DNA of 64,000 nt from Paenibacillus sp. V4I3 (GTDB taxonomy: Bacteria; Bacillota; Bacilli; Paenibacillales; NBRC-103111), in assembly GCF_030817215.1 (NCBI RefSeq), contig NZ_JAUSZA010000001.1:7228501-7292500 (forward strand), given 5' to 3'. Below are positions 1 through 8,843 of the stretch, one piece after another. The notes beneath the pieces are model-generated. The model did no database searches. It was not told the DNA's origin and was given only the letters and a program-made list of their open reading frames with translations. Position 1 is the stretch's first letter. Each line of letters starts with the position of its first letter. The position numbers and the translations under genes are program-made.

Positions 1-708
1 CATCGTGTTATTCCCTTGGTCTGGCAATTGACCGCCCGTACGATCAAGCAAAGCTGCGAGCTGAGCCCGTGTTACCGGTTGATTAGGCCTAAACGTGTTG
101 TCTTCGAAACCATCGACCAAACCTTTCTCGATGGCAACCGCTACATAACCCACAGCGCCAGCAGGAATTTGTTTCGCATCTTTAAATGGCAGCGTCGTGT
201 TCATTTTCGCCTTCGCCTGAGCATCCAACTTCAACGCTTTAACTAAAAGTGTCGTCGCCCAAAGCCGGTCACCTTCCTTTTGAGGCTGAACCATGTCGTC
301 ATTTTCCGAAAACAAATCATTTTCTAATGCTACAGCTACATAACCGACAGCCCAAGAAGGAACTTTATCCGCATCTTTAAAATTCAGATGAGTGCTCATT
401 TCTGCTGATGATTCTGCTTGGCTGCGAAGTCCCATCAGACGAACGGCAGCCGTAATCGCTTCAATGCGGGAAACCGTATTATGAGGTTTAAAGGTACCAT
501 CCTCGTACCCTTCAAACACACGCTTCGATGCTAAGCTCGCGATATAGCGTATTGCCCATTCTGCCGTTTGCAAATCGTCAAAGGTAAGATGAATCTCAAC
601 CTTACTGTCATCTTTTTTATTTCCATTGTCTTTGGCTAGAACGGCTGTGCCGCTTCCCATGATCATAATGAAAGCAAGACCTGTCGCGATTATTTTTTTG
701 AACGTCAC
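1..708 (-). CDS. S-layer homology (SLH) domain protein, N-terminal part
   Basis: The reading frame runs from a GTG at 708 off the left edge, so only about 236 residues are seen. The start MTFKKIIATGLAFIMIMG is a typical signal peptide. It is followed by three SLH-like modules with the usual pattern of a hydrophobic 'W-A-xx-Y-I/V-A-x-A' helix and an 'F-x-P-x-x-x-V-x-R-x-x' stretch. SLH modules normally bind pyruvylated secondary cell-wall polymer, so the protein is probably anchored on the cell surface. An AGGAG lies about 13 bases upstream of the GTG, a little far. The missing C-terminus may carry another domain, so the final function cannot be told. Confidence 0.85.
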   Translation of the reverse strand, partial: MTFKKIIATGLAFIMIMGSGTAVLAKDNGNKKDDSKVEIHLTFDDLQTAEWAIRYIASLASKRVFEGYEDGTFKPHNTVSRIEAITAAVRLMGLRSQAESSAEMSTHLNFKDADKVPSWAVGYVAVALENDLFSENDDMVQPQKEGDRLWATTLLVKALKLDAQAKAKMNTTLPFKDAKQIPAGAVGYVAVAIEKGLVDGFEDNTFRPNQPVTRAQLAALLDRTGGQLPDQGNNTM

Positions 709-870
709 GCTTTTACACACTCTCCTTTTTCACTTGAATTCTATATGTATCAGAAGAATTCGTTTGAATGGTTATTTTTAGGAGGGTGCGCTTTTATTTT
801 CCAACATTTTTTCTTTATCAAAAGAAACAGGATAAAGAAGCCCCCCCCCGAGAAAAGAAGTGCTTAGGCA

Positions 871-1647
871 TTATTTTTTTATTATCTTACTTAGATCATT
901 GTTAATCTGATTGAAAATAAGGCGGTGAATATGAGCATCATCGTCAATCGTAACATGTGAAGCACGAAGGCGAACTCGGCCTTGACCTAAACAATTCACC
1001 GTTCTTATTGTCCCACCAGCAGTTCGCAGAAACTCTACAGGTTTACGTACCGCTCCCGGGACGTCTTGAAAACCACAGGAAATCCCATTTACTAGAGGCG
1101 TGCACGGTCTAGTCTTATCAAGACACATGCTAGGGATACTGATGCCATTATCTTGAAACCAATTCGTAATTACGCTCCCTCGGGGCACATCCCTAGGTTT
1201 CATCAAAGTATTACTAATACCAAATACAGGATCAACGAGTCCTATAAAATTTGGAGTTTTATTTGTTACTTTCGATAATCTACAAGCGGCCCAACCACCA
1301 AAGGAATGACCAATGATAGCCAAATAGCTTGGGTTCGAATTTCTTCTATTGATTTCCCAAATCAGATCGTTAACCAAAGGAAAAAACAGAGGATCATTAC
1401 TATGATTGATATTCCAACTTCTATGAAATATGTTATCAGGATTAACTCCATAAGCTGATCTAAGCCTGTTTCTCAATGTATCCCGTAATCTGGTCATACC
1501 ATTTTTAGTACCACCACGAAAACCACTAATGCAGACGATAATTACATCATTATTAGGGACTGGGAATTTCCTTGCAGCAGCGACTCGTGGATTTAGTAAC
1601 GGCTTCCTTACACCCATGCGCCTTCGTCTAGCGATTAATTTTTTCAA
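871..1647 (-). CDS. possible alpha/beta hydrolase (lipase-like)
   Basis: The frame continues further upstream, but I place the start at a TTG at 1647 because a GGGGGG ribosome site sits about 10 bases before it. That gives 258 residues. The protein has a hydrophobic strand 'DVIIVCISGF', then 'YLAIIGHSFGGWAACRLS', which contains the nucleophile-elbow motif G-H-S-F-G of alpha/beta hydrolases. A later 'GLVDPVFG' could supply the acidic residue and the 'ASHVTIDDD' region a histidine. The N-terminus is very basic (IARRRRMG). There is no clear signal peptide from this start. The gene is divergent from lhr. I do not recognise the specific family, and the substrate is unknown. Confidence 0.6.
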   Translation of the reverse strand: MKKLIARRRRMGVRKPLLNPRVAAARKFPVPNNDVIIVCISGFRGGTKNGMTRLRDTLRNRLRSAYGVNPDNIFHRSWNINHSNDPLFFPLVNDLIWEINRRNSNPSYLAIIGHSFGGWAACRLSKVTNKTPNFIGLVDPVFGISNTLMKPRDVPRGSVITNWFQDNGISIPSMCLDKTRPCTPLVNGISCGFQDVPGAVRKPVEFLRTAGGTIRTVNCLGQGRVRLRASHVTIDDDAHIHRLIFNQINNDLSKIIKK

Positions 1648-1842
1648 AGAGCTTGCACCCCCCTTAATAATTGGATGCTGTATAATATGGGACATCCAAA
1701 AAGGGGGAACGGGGTACATGCGGAAAATACGTATGAAAAACAGAGGTCCATTGCTATTCATAACTGTCATATTCTGTATCGCTGGCGGTGACCCTCACAA
1801 TATGCTATGTTGGAAGAAATTGTGAGCAAGGGAGCGAAGGTA
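1648..1842. promoter_or_regulatory. divergent intergenic region between the hydrolase and lhr
   Basis: This 195-base space separates two divergent starts. A TATAAT occurs on the plus strand at 1681-1686, and its reverse complement region reads TATTATAC on the minus strand. No matching -35 element at 16-18 bases is clear on either strand. Promoters for both genes probably lie here, but I cannot place them exactly. Confidence 0.3.
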
Positions 1843-4800
1843 ATGACGGAAATAGCGCTGGATCTATCTCATTTTCATCCCATTCTGAGGGCTTGGTTTG
1901 CTTCTCGTTTCGGTGAACCTACGGATGTTCAGAAGCAGGCGTGGAAACAAATACGTTCTGGCACACACACTCTCATCTCTTCCCCGACAGGCTCAGGTAA
2001 AACACTGGCAGCTTTACTGCCTTGTTTGGACGGAGTTCTTAAAAAGAAGCAAGAACTTGAGGAAATTTACTCAGCAGGTGTTCGCGTGCTTGTCGTGACA
2101 CCACTCAAAGCGCTGAATAACGATATTCATGATCATTTGATTCATTTTATGGCAGAAATAGAGGAGACAGCTTCCTCATTCGAAAAGGAAAACGCCTGGA
2201 GGGGACTCACGATTGGGGTTCGTACCGGCGATACCAAACAAAGCACTCGGGCATCGATGCTGAAGCACCCGCCAGATCTGCTGGTGACCACACCAGAATC
2301 GTTGTATTTGCTGCTTACTTCCCCGCGTGCGAGAGAAATGCTAAAGAGCGTGGAACAGATCGTCGTCGACGAAATCCACGATCTGGCAGCGGACAAGCGC
2401 GGTATGCACTTGTCGCTCACGCTGGAACGGCTGAACGCGTGGTGCGGCCGATCTGTCCAGCGGATCGGCGTGTCAGCCACGCAAAAGCCTATCGAGCGGG
2501 TCGCTCGGTATCTTGGCGGCTGGGAAGCTGACCAGCCGCGGCATGTAGCTATTATCGAGAGTAAAGCCGAGAAACAGTACGCACTTCAGGTGACGATGCC
2601 GGAACCTGCGCAGGCTGGGGCTGATCAAGAGGCGATATGGACGCCTCTTGTCGAGCGCCTGCTGCAGCTCATGGAAGGCTGCAGCACAGTGCTTATCTTC
2701 GCAAATAGCCGTAGGCTTTGCGAACGCCTGACCTTGCGACTCAATGACTATGTCGGTCATGAGATCGCGAGTAGCCACCACGGCAGCGTTGCCCGCGAGA
2801 AGCGGCTCGAGGTCGAGCGCTTACTCAAGGCCGGCGAGCTTCGCTGCCTGGTTGCCACGTCGTCGCTGGAGCTCGGCATCGACGTCGGCCATGTCGATCT
2901 GGTGATCCAGATCGACTCGCCTTTCACCGCTGCCGCAGGCATCCAGCGGATCGGCCGGGCCGGCCACGCCGTCGGCAGCGTCAGCCGCGGCGTGCTGCTA
3001 GCGCGCAGCCGCAGTCTGCTGCCGGAGCTGGCCGTGCTCAGCCGGCGGATCGCGGCGCGCGACATCGAGGCCATCCGCATCCCGCGGGGCAGCCTGGATG
3101 TTCTCGCACAGCAGCTCGTCGCCATGGCAGCCATGGGCGACGAGCTGGATGTGCCGCGCCTAGAGCGCCTGCTCGCGCAGAGCGACTCCTTCCGCGAGAT
3201 GCCGCGCGAGCGCTGGCTCGCAATGCTCGAGGTGCTCGCAGGGCTATACCCCTTCGTGCGTCCGCTCATCGCATGGGATCGTGAAACCGGCCGCTTAGAA
3301 CGGTTGGCGGCCACACAGATGGCCGCGCTCACTGGCGCGGGCACAATCCCTCAGAGCACGGCATATCCCGTGCATCATAACGAAACCGGACTTCACCTTG
3401 GTGAGCTGGATGAAGAGTTCATCCACGAATCGTCCGTCGGCGACGTGTTTCAATTGGGCACGGCTTCTTGGCGCATCGTCCGCAAGCGTCCAGAGCGCAT
3501 TTATGTCCAGGAAGCCGACAACCGTTACAGCGAAGTCCCCTTCTGGCGTGGGGAAACCGGCGGAAAGTCGTTTGAGCTCGGCGTTCAAACGGGTCAATTA
3601 TGGCGAGAGCTGCGCGATCGTTTGCAGCCATTTCCTCACACTCAAGCTGATCTTGACGTCCAAGACTGGCTCATGGATCATTTTCACTTTGATTCGGAGG
3701 CTAGCCAAGCTCTCATCGGTATCGTTCGCAATCAAATCGCTGTAAATACAGTCCCAACAGATACAACGGTTGTCATAGAAACCTTTGCCGATGAAAACAA
3801 TCAAACACACTATATTTTGCACAGCCTATTCGGTCGCAAACTGAACCGTACTTGGTTAATGGCCATTGATCGGCACCTTAAACAAAAAGGGCTAACCGCT
3901 ATCTATACCAATGCGAAAGACAATGGCATCGAGCTCATTTTCCCCAGCTTCCAGGAATCGATTTTGCATGCCATCATGTCCATCTCTTCTATAGAAGCAG
4001 AACAGTTCATCATTGAAGCTGTAGCCGAATCCGGTATGTTTGGTGCTGCTTTCCAACGTCTGGCAGAAACATCCTTGCTTCTTTCCCGCAGCTTCACACG
4101 TATCCCCGCTTGGATTAAGCGACTGCGTGGACAAGAACTCATGAAGGAAGCTCTTCCATTCAAAGAACGCTTTCCTTTGTTTCAGGAAGCTATGCGAGAA
4201 TGCCTGGAGGAGCATGTCGATATCCAGCATCTTCAGCGCATTTTAGAAGCTATTCATTCAGGAAATATCCAATTTGCCGTTCATCGCAACCATTTCCCAT
4301 CGCCGCTCGCTGCGCAATTCAAGTTCGACTACGTGTCGCAGAAATTATATGAATCCGATGCGTTAACGCAGGATTTACAGGTTGAATTACTTGGCTTTAG
4401 CCGTCAAATGGCAGCCGATATTTTCGGATCTGAGGCAATCCGCAGCGCCGTTAGTCCTCAAGTCATCGAGGCAGAGAAACATAAACTCGCCCTGACGGAT
4501 GAACCGCTAGCCTCTGCACAAGAGTTGTTTCGTTATTTGAAAGAACGTGGTGATTCCTCTTTGGATGAACTCGTCAAGGCTAGTTCAGCCTCCCCTACAA
4601 TCGTTACAGCATGGATCAATGATCTCCTTGGGCAAGGCAAGACAGCAACAGCCTTCTTTACGAAAGAGACCCGATATATCTGCAGTGATGAATTAGAGTT
4701 CTATTCTTCACTCTCGGATTCTATGGTTGCCAAATCGTTTGTATTTCAAAGATTTGCTGACGGGAAGCTCTCTTTCACAACAGAAGAGTTGGCAGCCCGC

Positions 4801-6195
4801 TTTGAGGTGGAACCTGCAATTGCAGCCGTTTGGGTTCAAAGCGCTGTTCAATCCAATACGTTAACTATCGCACCTTTTGCCGATCCAGAAATCGAAGAGC
4901 TGTGGACGAGCAGTAAGGTAGCTTCCCGATTAATTCGTCTGTCCCTTCAGTCCTATCGACGTAGTGGCGAGGCCGTATCCCCTTTCACTTATATGACGCA
5001 TATGCCGCTTAGGCGCAAACTCGCAGATAGAACTGACGATCCTGGAATGGAACATCTTCGCGAAATTATTGAAGATTTGCAAGGCTTCTTCCTGCCCGTC
5101 TCACTTTGGGAGTCTGTCTTATTTCCGACGCGTCAGCTATCGTACCGCAAACAGGACCTAGACACCCTATGCTCCTCAGGTCAAATCGTCTGGATAGGCC
5201 GCAAAGAGCCCGACGAAAAAGAAGGCCGCATTGCCTTCTTTCTGGCAGAAAGCAGTTCGCTATATGAGCCCTGCCTCGCTGTAGCCAACCAAAGACCAGC
5301 CTCACACCCTGAGCTCCTTAGCCTTTTGCAGGAAAAAGGGGCCATCTTTCTGAGCAAGCTGGGTATTGAAACAGGGCGAGCTCCATCTTCCTTGTTAGAG
5401 GAGCTGCTGCATTTAGTGTGGGATGGACAGGTCGCCAACGACCAATTCGCTCCGCTTCGACTACATGCCGCAGGAGCTTCTAAGAAACCGGATAAGTTCC
5501 AGTCAGGCCTTGGTCGTTGGTATCCTCTCGATTCGCTGCTTAGCCCTGCCTTCGATAGGCAATCGTCCGCCATGCAGTGGACGCATCATCTGCTCGAGCG
5601 TTTTGGCATCATCACCAAAGATCTCGTCTCTGCTCTGTGTCCGTTTCCATGGGAAGCCATTCAGACAGCGCTCCGTCAGTTGGAAGAGTGGGGTCTTGTT
5701 GTCCGCGGGCTATTCATTACCGATTTACATGCTCTGCAGTTCGCATCCAAAGAATTCATCACTCTCTTGTACCAACAAACAGGTAACGCTTCTGCGAGTC
5801 AACATAAATTCACGCTATTAAGTGCTGTTGATCCGGCGAATCCCTTTGGACTGATTGTCCCATGGCCAGAGGTTTCAAACATTTCATTTTCACGCAAAAG
5901 CGGCAATTACTTAGCCCTGAAAAGCAGTGAATGGTTGTATTGGATCGAGAATAATGGCAAGCGGATTTATCATATTGCACCAACAACGAACCAAAACGAC
6001 GATCAGATGACCATCGTCCACGAGTTAAAAAGTATGTTTCGCCAGTTCCTTAAACAACATCAACTACGAAAAATCGTCATCGAAACCTGGAACGGTGTAC
6101 GCATCTCAGAAGCGCCCGAACAGGAATATTTAAAACTTCTAGGCGCAGAAAAAGACCGCACCAGCTTAGTTCTTTGGCCAAGCCAACTAAGCTGA
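1843..6195 (+). CDS. lhr: Lhr-like large superfamily 2 DEAD/DEAH helicase
   Basis: The 1450-residue protein is close to the length of E. coli Lhr (about 1540). Seen motifs are Walker A 'SPTGSGKT' near residue 48, a DEIH box near 175, motif III 'SATQ', and motif VI 'QRIGRAGHAVG' near 367. These are followed by about 1000 residues of Lhr-type C-terminal extension. Lhr proteins are ATP-dependent 3'-5' DNA translocases linked to repair. I chose ATG 1843 rather than the upstream ATG at 1807 because GGGAG precedes it by about 8 bases. Bases of roughly 2400-3250 are distinctly more GC-rich than the rest of the gene. The last codons (DRTSLVLWPSQLS, stop) lie inside a 59-bp repeat that recurs at 20028. 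Confidence 0.9.
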   Translation: MTEIALDLSHFHPILRAWFASRFGEPTDVQKQAWKQIRSGTHTLISSPTGSGKTLAALLPCLDGVLKKKQELEEIYSAGVRVLVVTPLKALNNDIHDHLIHFMAEIEETASSFEKENAWRGLTIGVRTGDTKQSTRASMLKHPPDLLVTTPESLYLLLTSPRAREMLKSVEQIVVDEIHDLAADKRGMHLSLTLERLNAWCGRSVQRIGVSATQKPIERVARYLGGWEADQPRHVAIIESKAEKQYALQVTMPEPAQAGADQEAIWTPLVERLLQLMEGCSTVLIFANSRRLCERLTLRLNDYVGHEIASSHHGSVAREKRLEVERLLKAGELRCLVATSSLELGIDVGHVDLVIQIDSPFTAAAGIQRIGRAGHAVGSVSRGVLLARSRSLLPELAVLSRRIAARDIEAIRIPRGSLDVLAQQLVAMAAMGDELDVPRLERLLAQSDSFREMPRERWLAMLEVLAGLYPFVRPLIAWDRETGRLERLAATQMAALTGAGTIPQSTAYPVHHNETGLHLGELDEEFIHESSVGDVFQLGTASWRIVRKRPERIYVQEADNRYSEVPFWRGETGGKSFELGVQTGQLWRELRDRLQPFPHTQADLDVQDWLMDHFHFDSEASQALIGIVRNQIAVNTVPTDTTVVIETFADENNQTHYILHSLFGRKLNRTWLMAIDRHLKQKGLTAIYTNAKDNGIELIFPSFQESILHAIMSISSIEAEQFIIEAVAESGMFGAAFQRLAETSLLLSRSFTRIPAWIKRLRGQELMKEALPFKERFPLFQEAMRECLEEHVDIQHLQRILEAIHSGNIQFAVHRNHFPSPLAAQFKFDYVSQKLYESDALTQDLQVELLGFSRQMAADIFGSEAIRSAVSPQVIEAEKHKLALTDEPLASAQELFRYLKERGDSSLDELVKASSASPTIVTAWINDLLGQGKTATAFFTKETRYICSDELEFYSSLSDSMVAKSFVFQRFADGKLSFTTEELAARFEVEPAIAAVWVQSAVQSNTLTIAPFADPEIEELWTSSKVASRLIRLSLQSYRRSGEAVSPFTYMTHMPLRRKLADRTDDPGMEHLREIIEDLQGFFLPVSLWESVLFPTRQLSYRKQDLDTLCSSGQIVWIGRKEPDEKEGRIAFFLAESSSLYEPCLAVANQRPASHPELLSLLQEKGAIFLSKLGIETGRAPSSLLEELLHLVWDGQVANDQFAPLRLHAAGASKKPDKFQSGLGRWYPLDSLLSPAFDRQSSAMQWTHHLLERFGIITKDLVSALCPFPWEAIQTALRQLEEWGLVVRGLFITDLHALQFASKEFITLLYQQTGNASASQHKFTLLSAVDPANPFGLIVPWPEVSNISFSRKSGNYLALKSSEWLYWIENNGKRIYHIAPTTNQNDDQMTIVHELKSMFRQFLKQHQLRKIVIETWNGVRISEAPEQEYLKLLGAEKDRTSLVLWPSQLS

Positions 6196-6208
6196 GTGCG
6201 GCCTACTC
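6150..6208. repeat. 59-bp direct repeat, copy 1 (lhr 3' end)
   Basis: This segment matches 20028-20086 in the same orientation at 57 of 59 positions (differences at 6198 and 6202). It is an imperfect hairpin with AGCTTAGTT pairing to AACTAAGCT and a flanking CCGCAC/GTGCGG stem. It contains the end and stop codon of lhr. Weaker similarity to the other copy continues about 20 bases further right. Confidence 0.9.
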
Positions 6209-6358
6209 TTACCTTCTGCTTTAACTGTGGTTGAAGAATTCTCGATTGACCATTCACATGGTATATTATAAGAAGAAACCTTATATCGATGAAGGGTTAC
6301 AGCTGCAAATTATCCATTTCCATACAGGTTTAAAAGAAGAAATCAGGGGGAATTAAAC

Positions 6359-8656
6359 GTGTTCAGAAGTAAGCGCTTCCGAGACAATTGGATTTTAATT
6401 CTGATCATCTCCAGTATTCCCGGACTTATCTTCGGCGGCGTGATTTATTGGCTTGCCGGCGAGCGTCTTGAGAACGAGCTGCTTCAGATGCACAATAAGC
6501 AGATTCAACTAAGAGCAGCCAATATTGACGAGCAGTTCTCTTACTTGGAGACGTCGGTTATGCATTGGGCATTCGATGCAAATTTCGGTTACTCATTGTC
6601 GAACATAAGCTTATCGCGCGATTTCGAGATTGCTCGCAACATCACACAAACGTTAAGCATTATGCAGGGTTCCAATCCACTGGCTAAGAAAGTTGAGCTG
6701 TTCTTGGAAGGGCCAGCCCCTGTGAGGTTCCATCCACAATACGAGGCATTAACGAATGCTGTGCAGATCGACGGATACAGGCAATTGCTCGCGCATGATA
6801 AGAAAGTGTTTTGGTCGCAGCATACGTCTGAGTCCGGTTCTCCCAGTGATAATTCATTATCTTTAATGATAAAAATACCTGAAGCCGATGAGAACCCTTT
6901 TGGCATCATTGCCGTTCGGATTGACACGACGAAGGTCGCCAAACTGCTGCAAACGTTGGCCCCTTACGGCGACGGGGGTACGTTCCTGTTGGAGGAAAAT
7001 GGGGATCTACTGCTGTCTAGCTCAGGGAAAAAGCCAGCGTCGCAGCTTGATGAAGCTATTACGAGAGAGGTTCTTGCCAGCAAGACCAGATCAGGCTCAT
7101 TCCTATTCGATTGGAACCAAACGACATACACCGTATCCTTCGGCACGATGTCTCGCATCGATACCGAATGGACATACGTCTCTGCATCGCCGATCAGCGC
7201 GATTACAAGGCCGGTCGTTTTTATTTCTCAATTGATCTTGACGTTAAGCATTGGGATGCTGCTGCTCGCGTTCGTGTTATCTTGGCTGGCTTCACGGCGT
7301 ATCTATTCACCTATCGCCCAGTTAGTCAGCTTGCTGACGGGAAATACGGCTTTATCGGCATTGGGGAAAGAACAAAATGATGATTTTAAGATTATTGAGA
7401 AAGAATGGCTGCATCTGACTAGAGAAAGCATGACGCTTCAGAATAAGTTGGAGCAGCAGCTTCCTCACCTCAAGGAGGGCTTCTTGCTTCAACTTGTCCA
7501 AGGGTATCTCTATTCCTACTCTGAGCAAGCTCTTCTTGAGAGGATGCGCAATTTCGGCTGGTCGGTGGATAATCGGCAATACGCCGTGTTGTACATCCAA
7601 TTAAGCGGATTTGAAAACTTGGAAGGACGCTTCTCGTCTGGCGATGAAGGACTCGTCACTTTCGTTGCTGCCAATATTACGATGGAGCTCGCATCGAGCC
7701 ATTTCGAGCAATCAGAAGTGATGAATTTCCACGATTTGTCTGTCGGTCTCCTCATCATCGTTCCGGAAGAAACCGAACAGAAGGAAGCGATCAGAGCCTT
7801 TAGTCAAGAACTGACTCATGGGATTCATCACGTGCTCAACATGTACGTATCAGTCACGATAGGCAGTCTCGCTTTGTCCGTCGTTCATGTGCCCTCCCGC
7901 TTCGAAGAAGCGATGCAGGCGTCAAGCTTGCGCCGTTTCGAAAGCCGGAACCAAATTATCGATCTGGAATCTCTGGATGAGTATGATAAAGAGAACCACG
8001 AGATTCATTATCCATTTGCACTCGAAAGAGAGATCATTCAAGCGATTCGAACCGGGCAGATTGAAGAAGCAAAGCAGCTCATTCAGGCTTTCTTGGAAGA
8101 ACTGCTTGAACGCGGAGCCAAGGTGATCGACATTCAGCAAGGAATGCTCCAATTGCTCGGCAGCATCCTGCATGCCATTCGGCTTACAGGTATGGATCCG
8201 AATCGCATTTTCAAATCGGCAAATTTGTACGAGCAATTGATGCAGTTCGGAGAGCCACAGAAAATGATTGCTTGGTTCCACGACAAAGTAGTAGGCCCCT
8301 TCATGCAAGAACTGGAGTCACGTTCCGACGTGGAAGTGAAAAGGACTGTGGAAACTGCGATGATTTATCTGCAGAACAATTACATGAAAGAAATATCTCT
8401 GGACAGCTGCGCCGACTACGCAGGCACGAATACGGTTGCGTTAAGCAAAGCGTTCAAGCAGGTCAGCGGTAAAAATTTTATTGACTATTTAACCGAGCTG
8501 CGCATTGAAAAGGCGAAGGAGCTTTTGCGTGATACGGATATGAAAATCAACGATATCGCCGAAAAGGCTGGATATCAGCCCAGCTATTTTAACCGGATCT
8601 TTAAGAAACAAGAAGGCATAACGCCAAGCCAATATCGGGAATTAAACCGGAATTAA
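6359..8656 (+). CDS. membrane-anchored AraC-family transcriptional regulator
   Basis: The protein has 765 residues. A first membrane helix lies near residues 10-27, followed by an extracellular sensor-like region, and a second helix near 282-305. A cytoplasmic linker follows, and an AraC-type double helix-turn-helix fills the last 100 residues ('SLDSCADYAGTNTVALSKAF' and 'INDIAEKAGYQPSYFNRIFK'). This architecture is common in Paenibacillus next to polysaccharide utilisation genes, where the regulator senses an external sugar and activates the neighbours. The GTG start at 6359 follows AGGGGG by 8 bases. The gene is the first in the island between the two 59-bp repeats and lies just upstream of the lyase genes, its likely targets. 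Confidence 0.88.
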   Translation: MFRSKRFRDNWILILIISSIPGLIFGGVIYWLAGERLENELLQMHNKQIQLRAANIDEQFSYLETSVMHWAFDANFGYSLSNISLSRDFEIARNITQTLSIMQGSNPLAKKVELFLEGPAPVRFHPQYEALTNAVQIDGYRQLLAHDKKVFWSQHTSESGSPSDNSLSLMIKIPEADENPFGIIAVRIDTTKVAKLLQTLAPYGDGGTFLLEENGDLLLSSSGKKPASQLDEAITREVLASKTRSGSFLFDWNQTTYTVSFGTMSRIDTEWTYVSASPISAITRPVVFISQLILTLSIGMLLLAFVLSWLASRRIYSPIAQLVSLLTGNTALSALGKEQNDDFKIIEKEWLHLTRESMTLQNKLEQQLPHLKEGFLLQLVQGYLYSYSEQALLERMRNFGWSVDNRQYAVLYIQLSGFENLEGRFSSGDEGLVTFVAANITMELASSHFEQSEVMNFHDLSVGLLIIVPEETEQKEAIRAFSQELTHGIHHVLNMYVSVTIGSLALSVVHVPSRFEEAMQASSLRRFESRNQIIDLESLDEYDKENHEIHYPFALEREIIQAIRTGQIEEAKQLIQAFLEELLERGAKVIDIQQGMLQLLGSILHAIRLTGMDPNRIFKSANLYEQLMQFGEPQKMIAWFHDKVVGPFMQELESRSDVEVKRTVETAMIYLQNNYMKEISLDSCADYAGTNTVALSKAFKQVSGKNFIDYLTELRIEKAKELLRDTDMKINDIAEKAGYQPSYFNRIFKKQEGITPSQYRELNRN

Positions 8657-8668
8657 TAGCCCCATGCC

Positions 8669-8701
8669 CCAAACCGCCAGTAATGGCGGTTTGGTTTTTT
8701 T
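8669..8701 (+). terminator. intrinsic terminator after the AraC regulator
   Basis: An AAACCGCC / GGCGGTTT stem with a short AGTAAT loop is followed by GGTTTTTTT. It ends the regulator transcript before the catabolic genes. Confidence 0.85.
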
Positions 8702-8843
8702 GCAGTTGCAAAAAAGTCCTATTCCCTGAAAAAAGTGAATTCTCCCCTCATAATATAGAATTTAAAAGTGTGGTTGAAGGAAATTCCCATAGATACTAAT
8801 CTTGAACCAAGACCTAAACAATTCGGAGAGGGGTAAAGAAAAC

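Noticed and set aside
2757..3344. Long antisense open frames within the GC-rich part of lhr
   Set aside because: They arise from the codon bias of the helicase gene; their translations are Ser/Arg-rich and have no ribosome site or family pattern.
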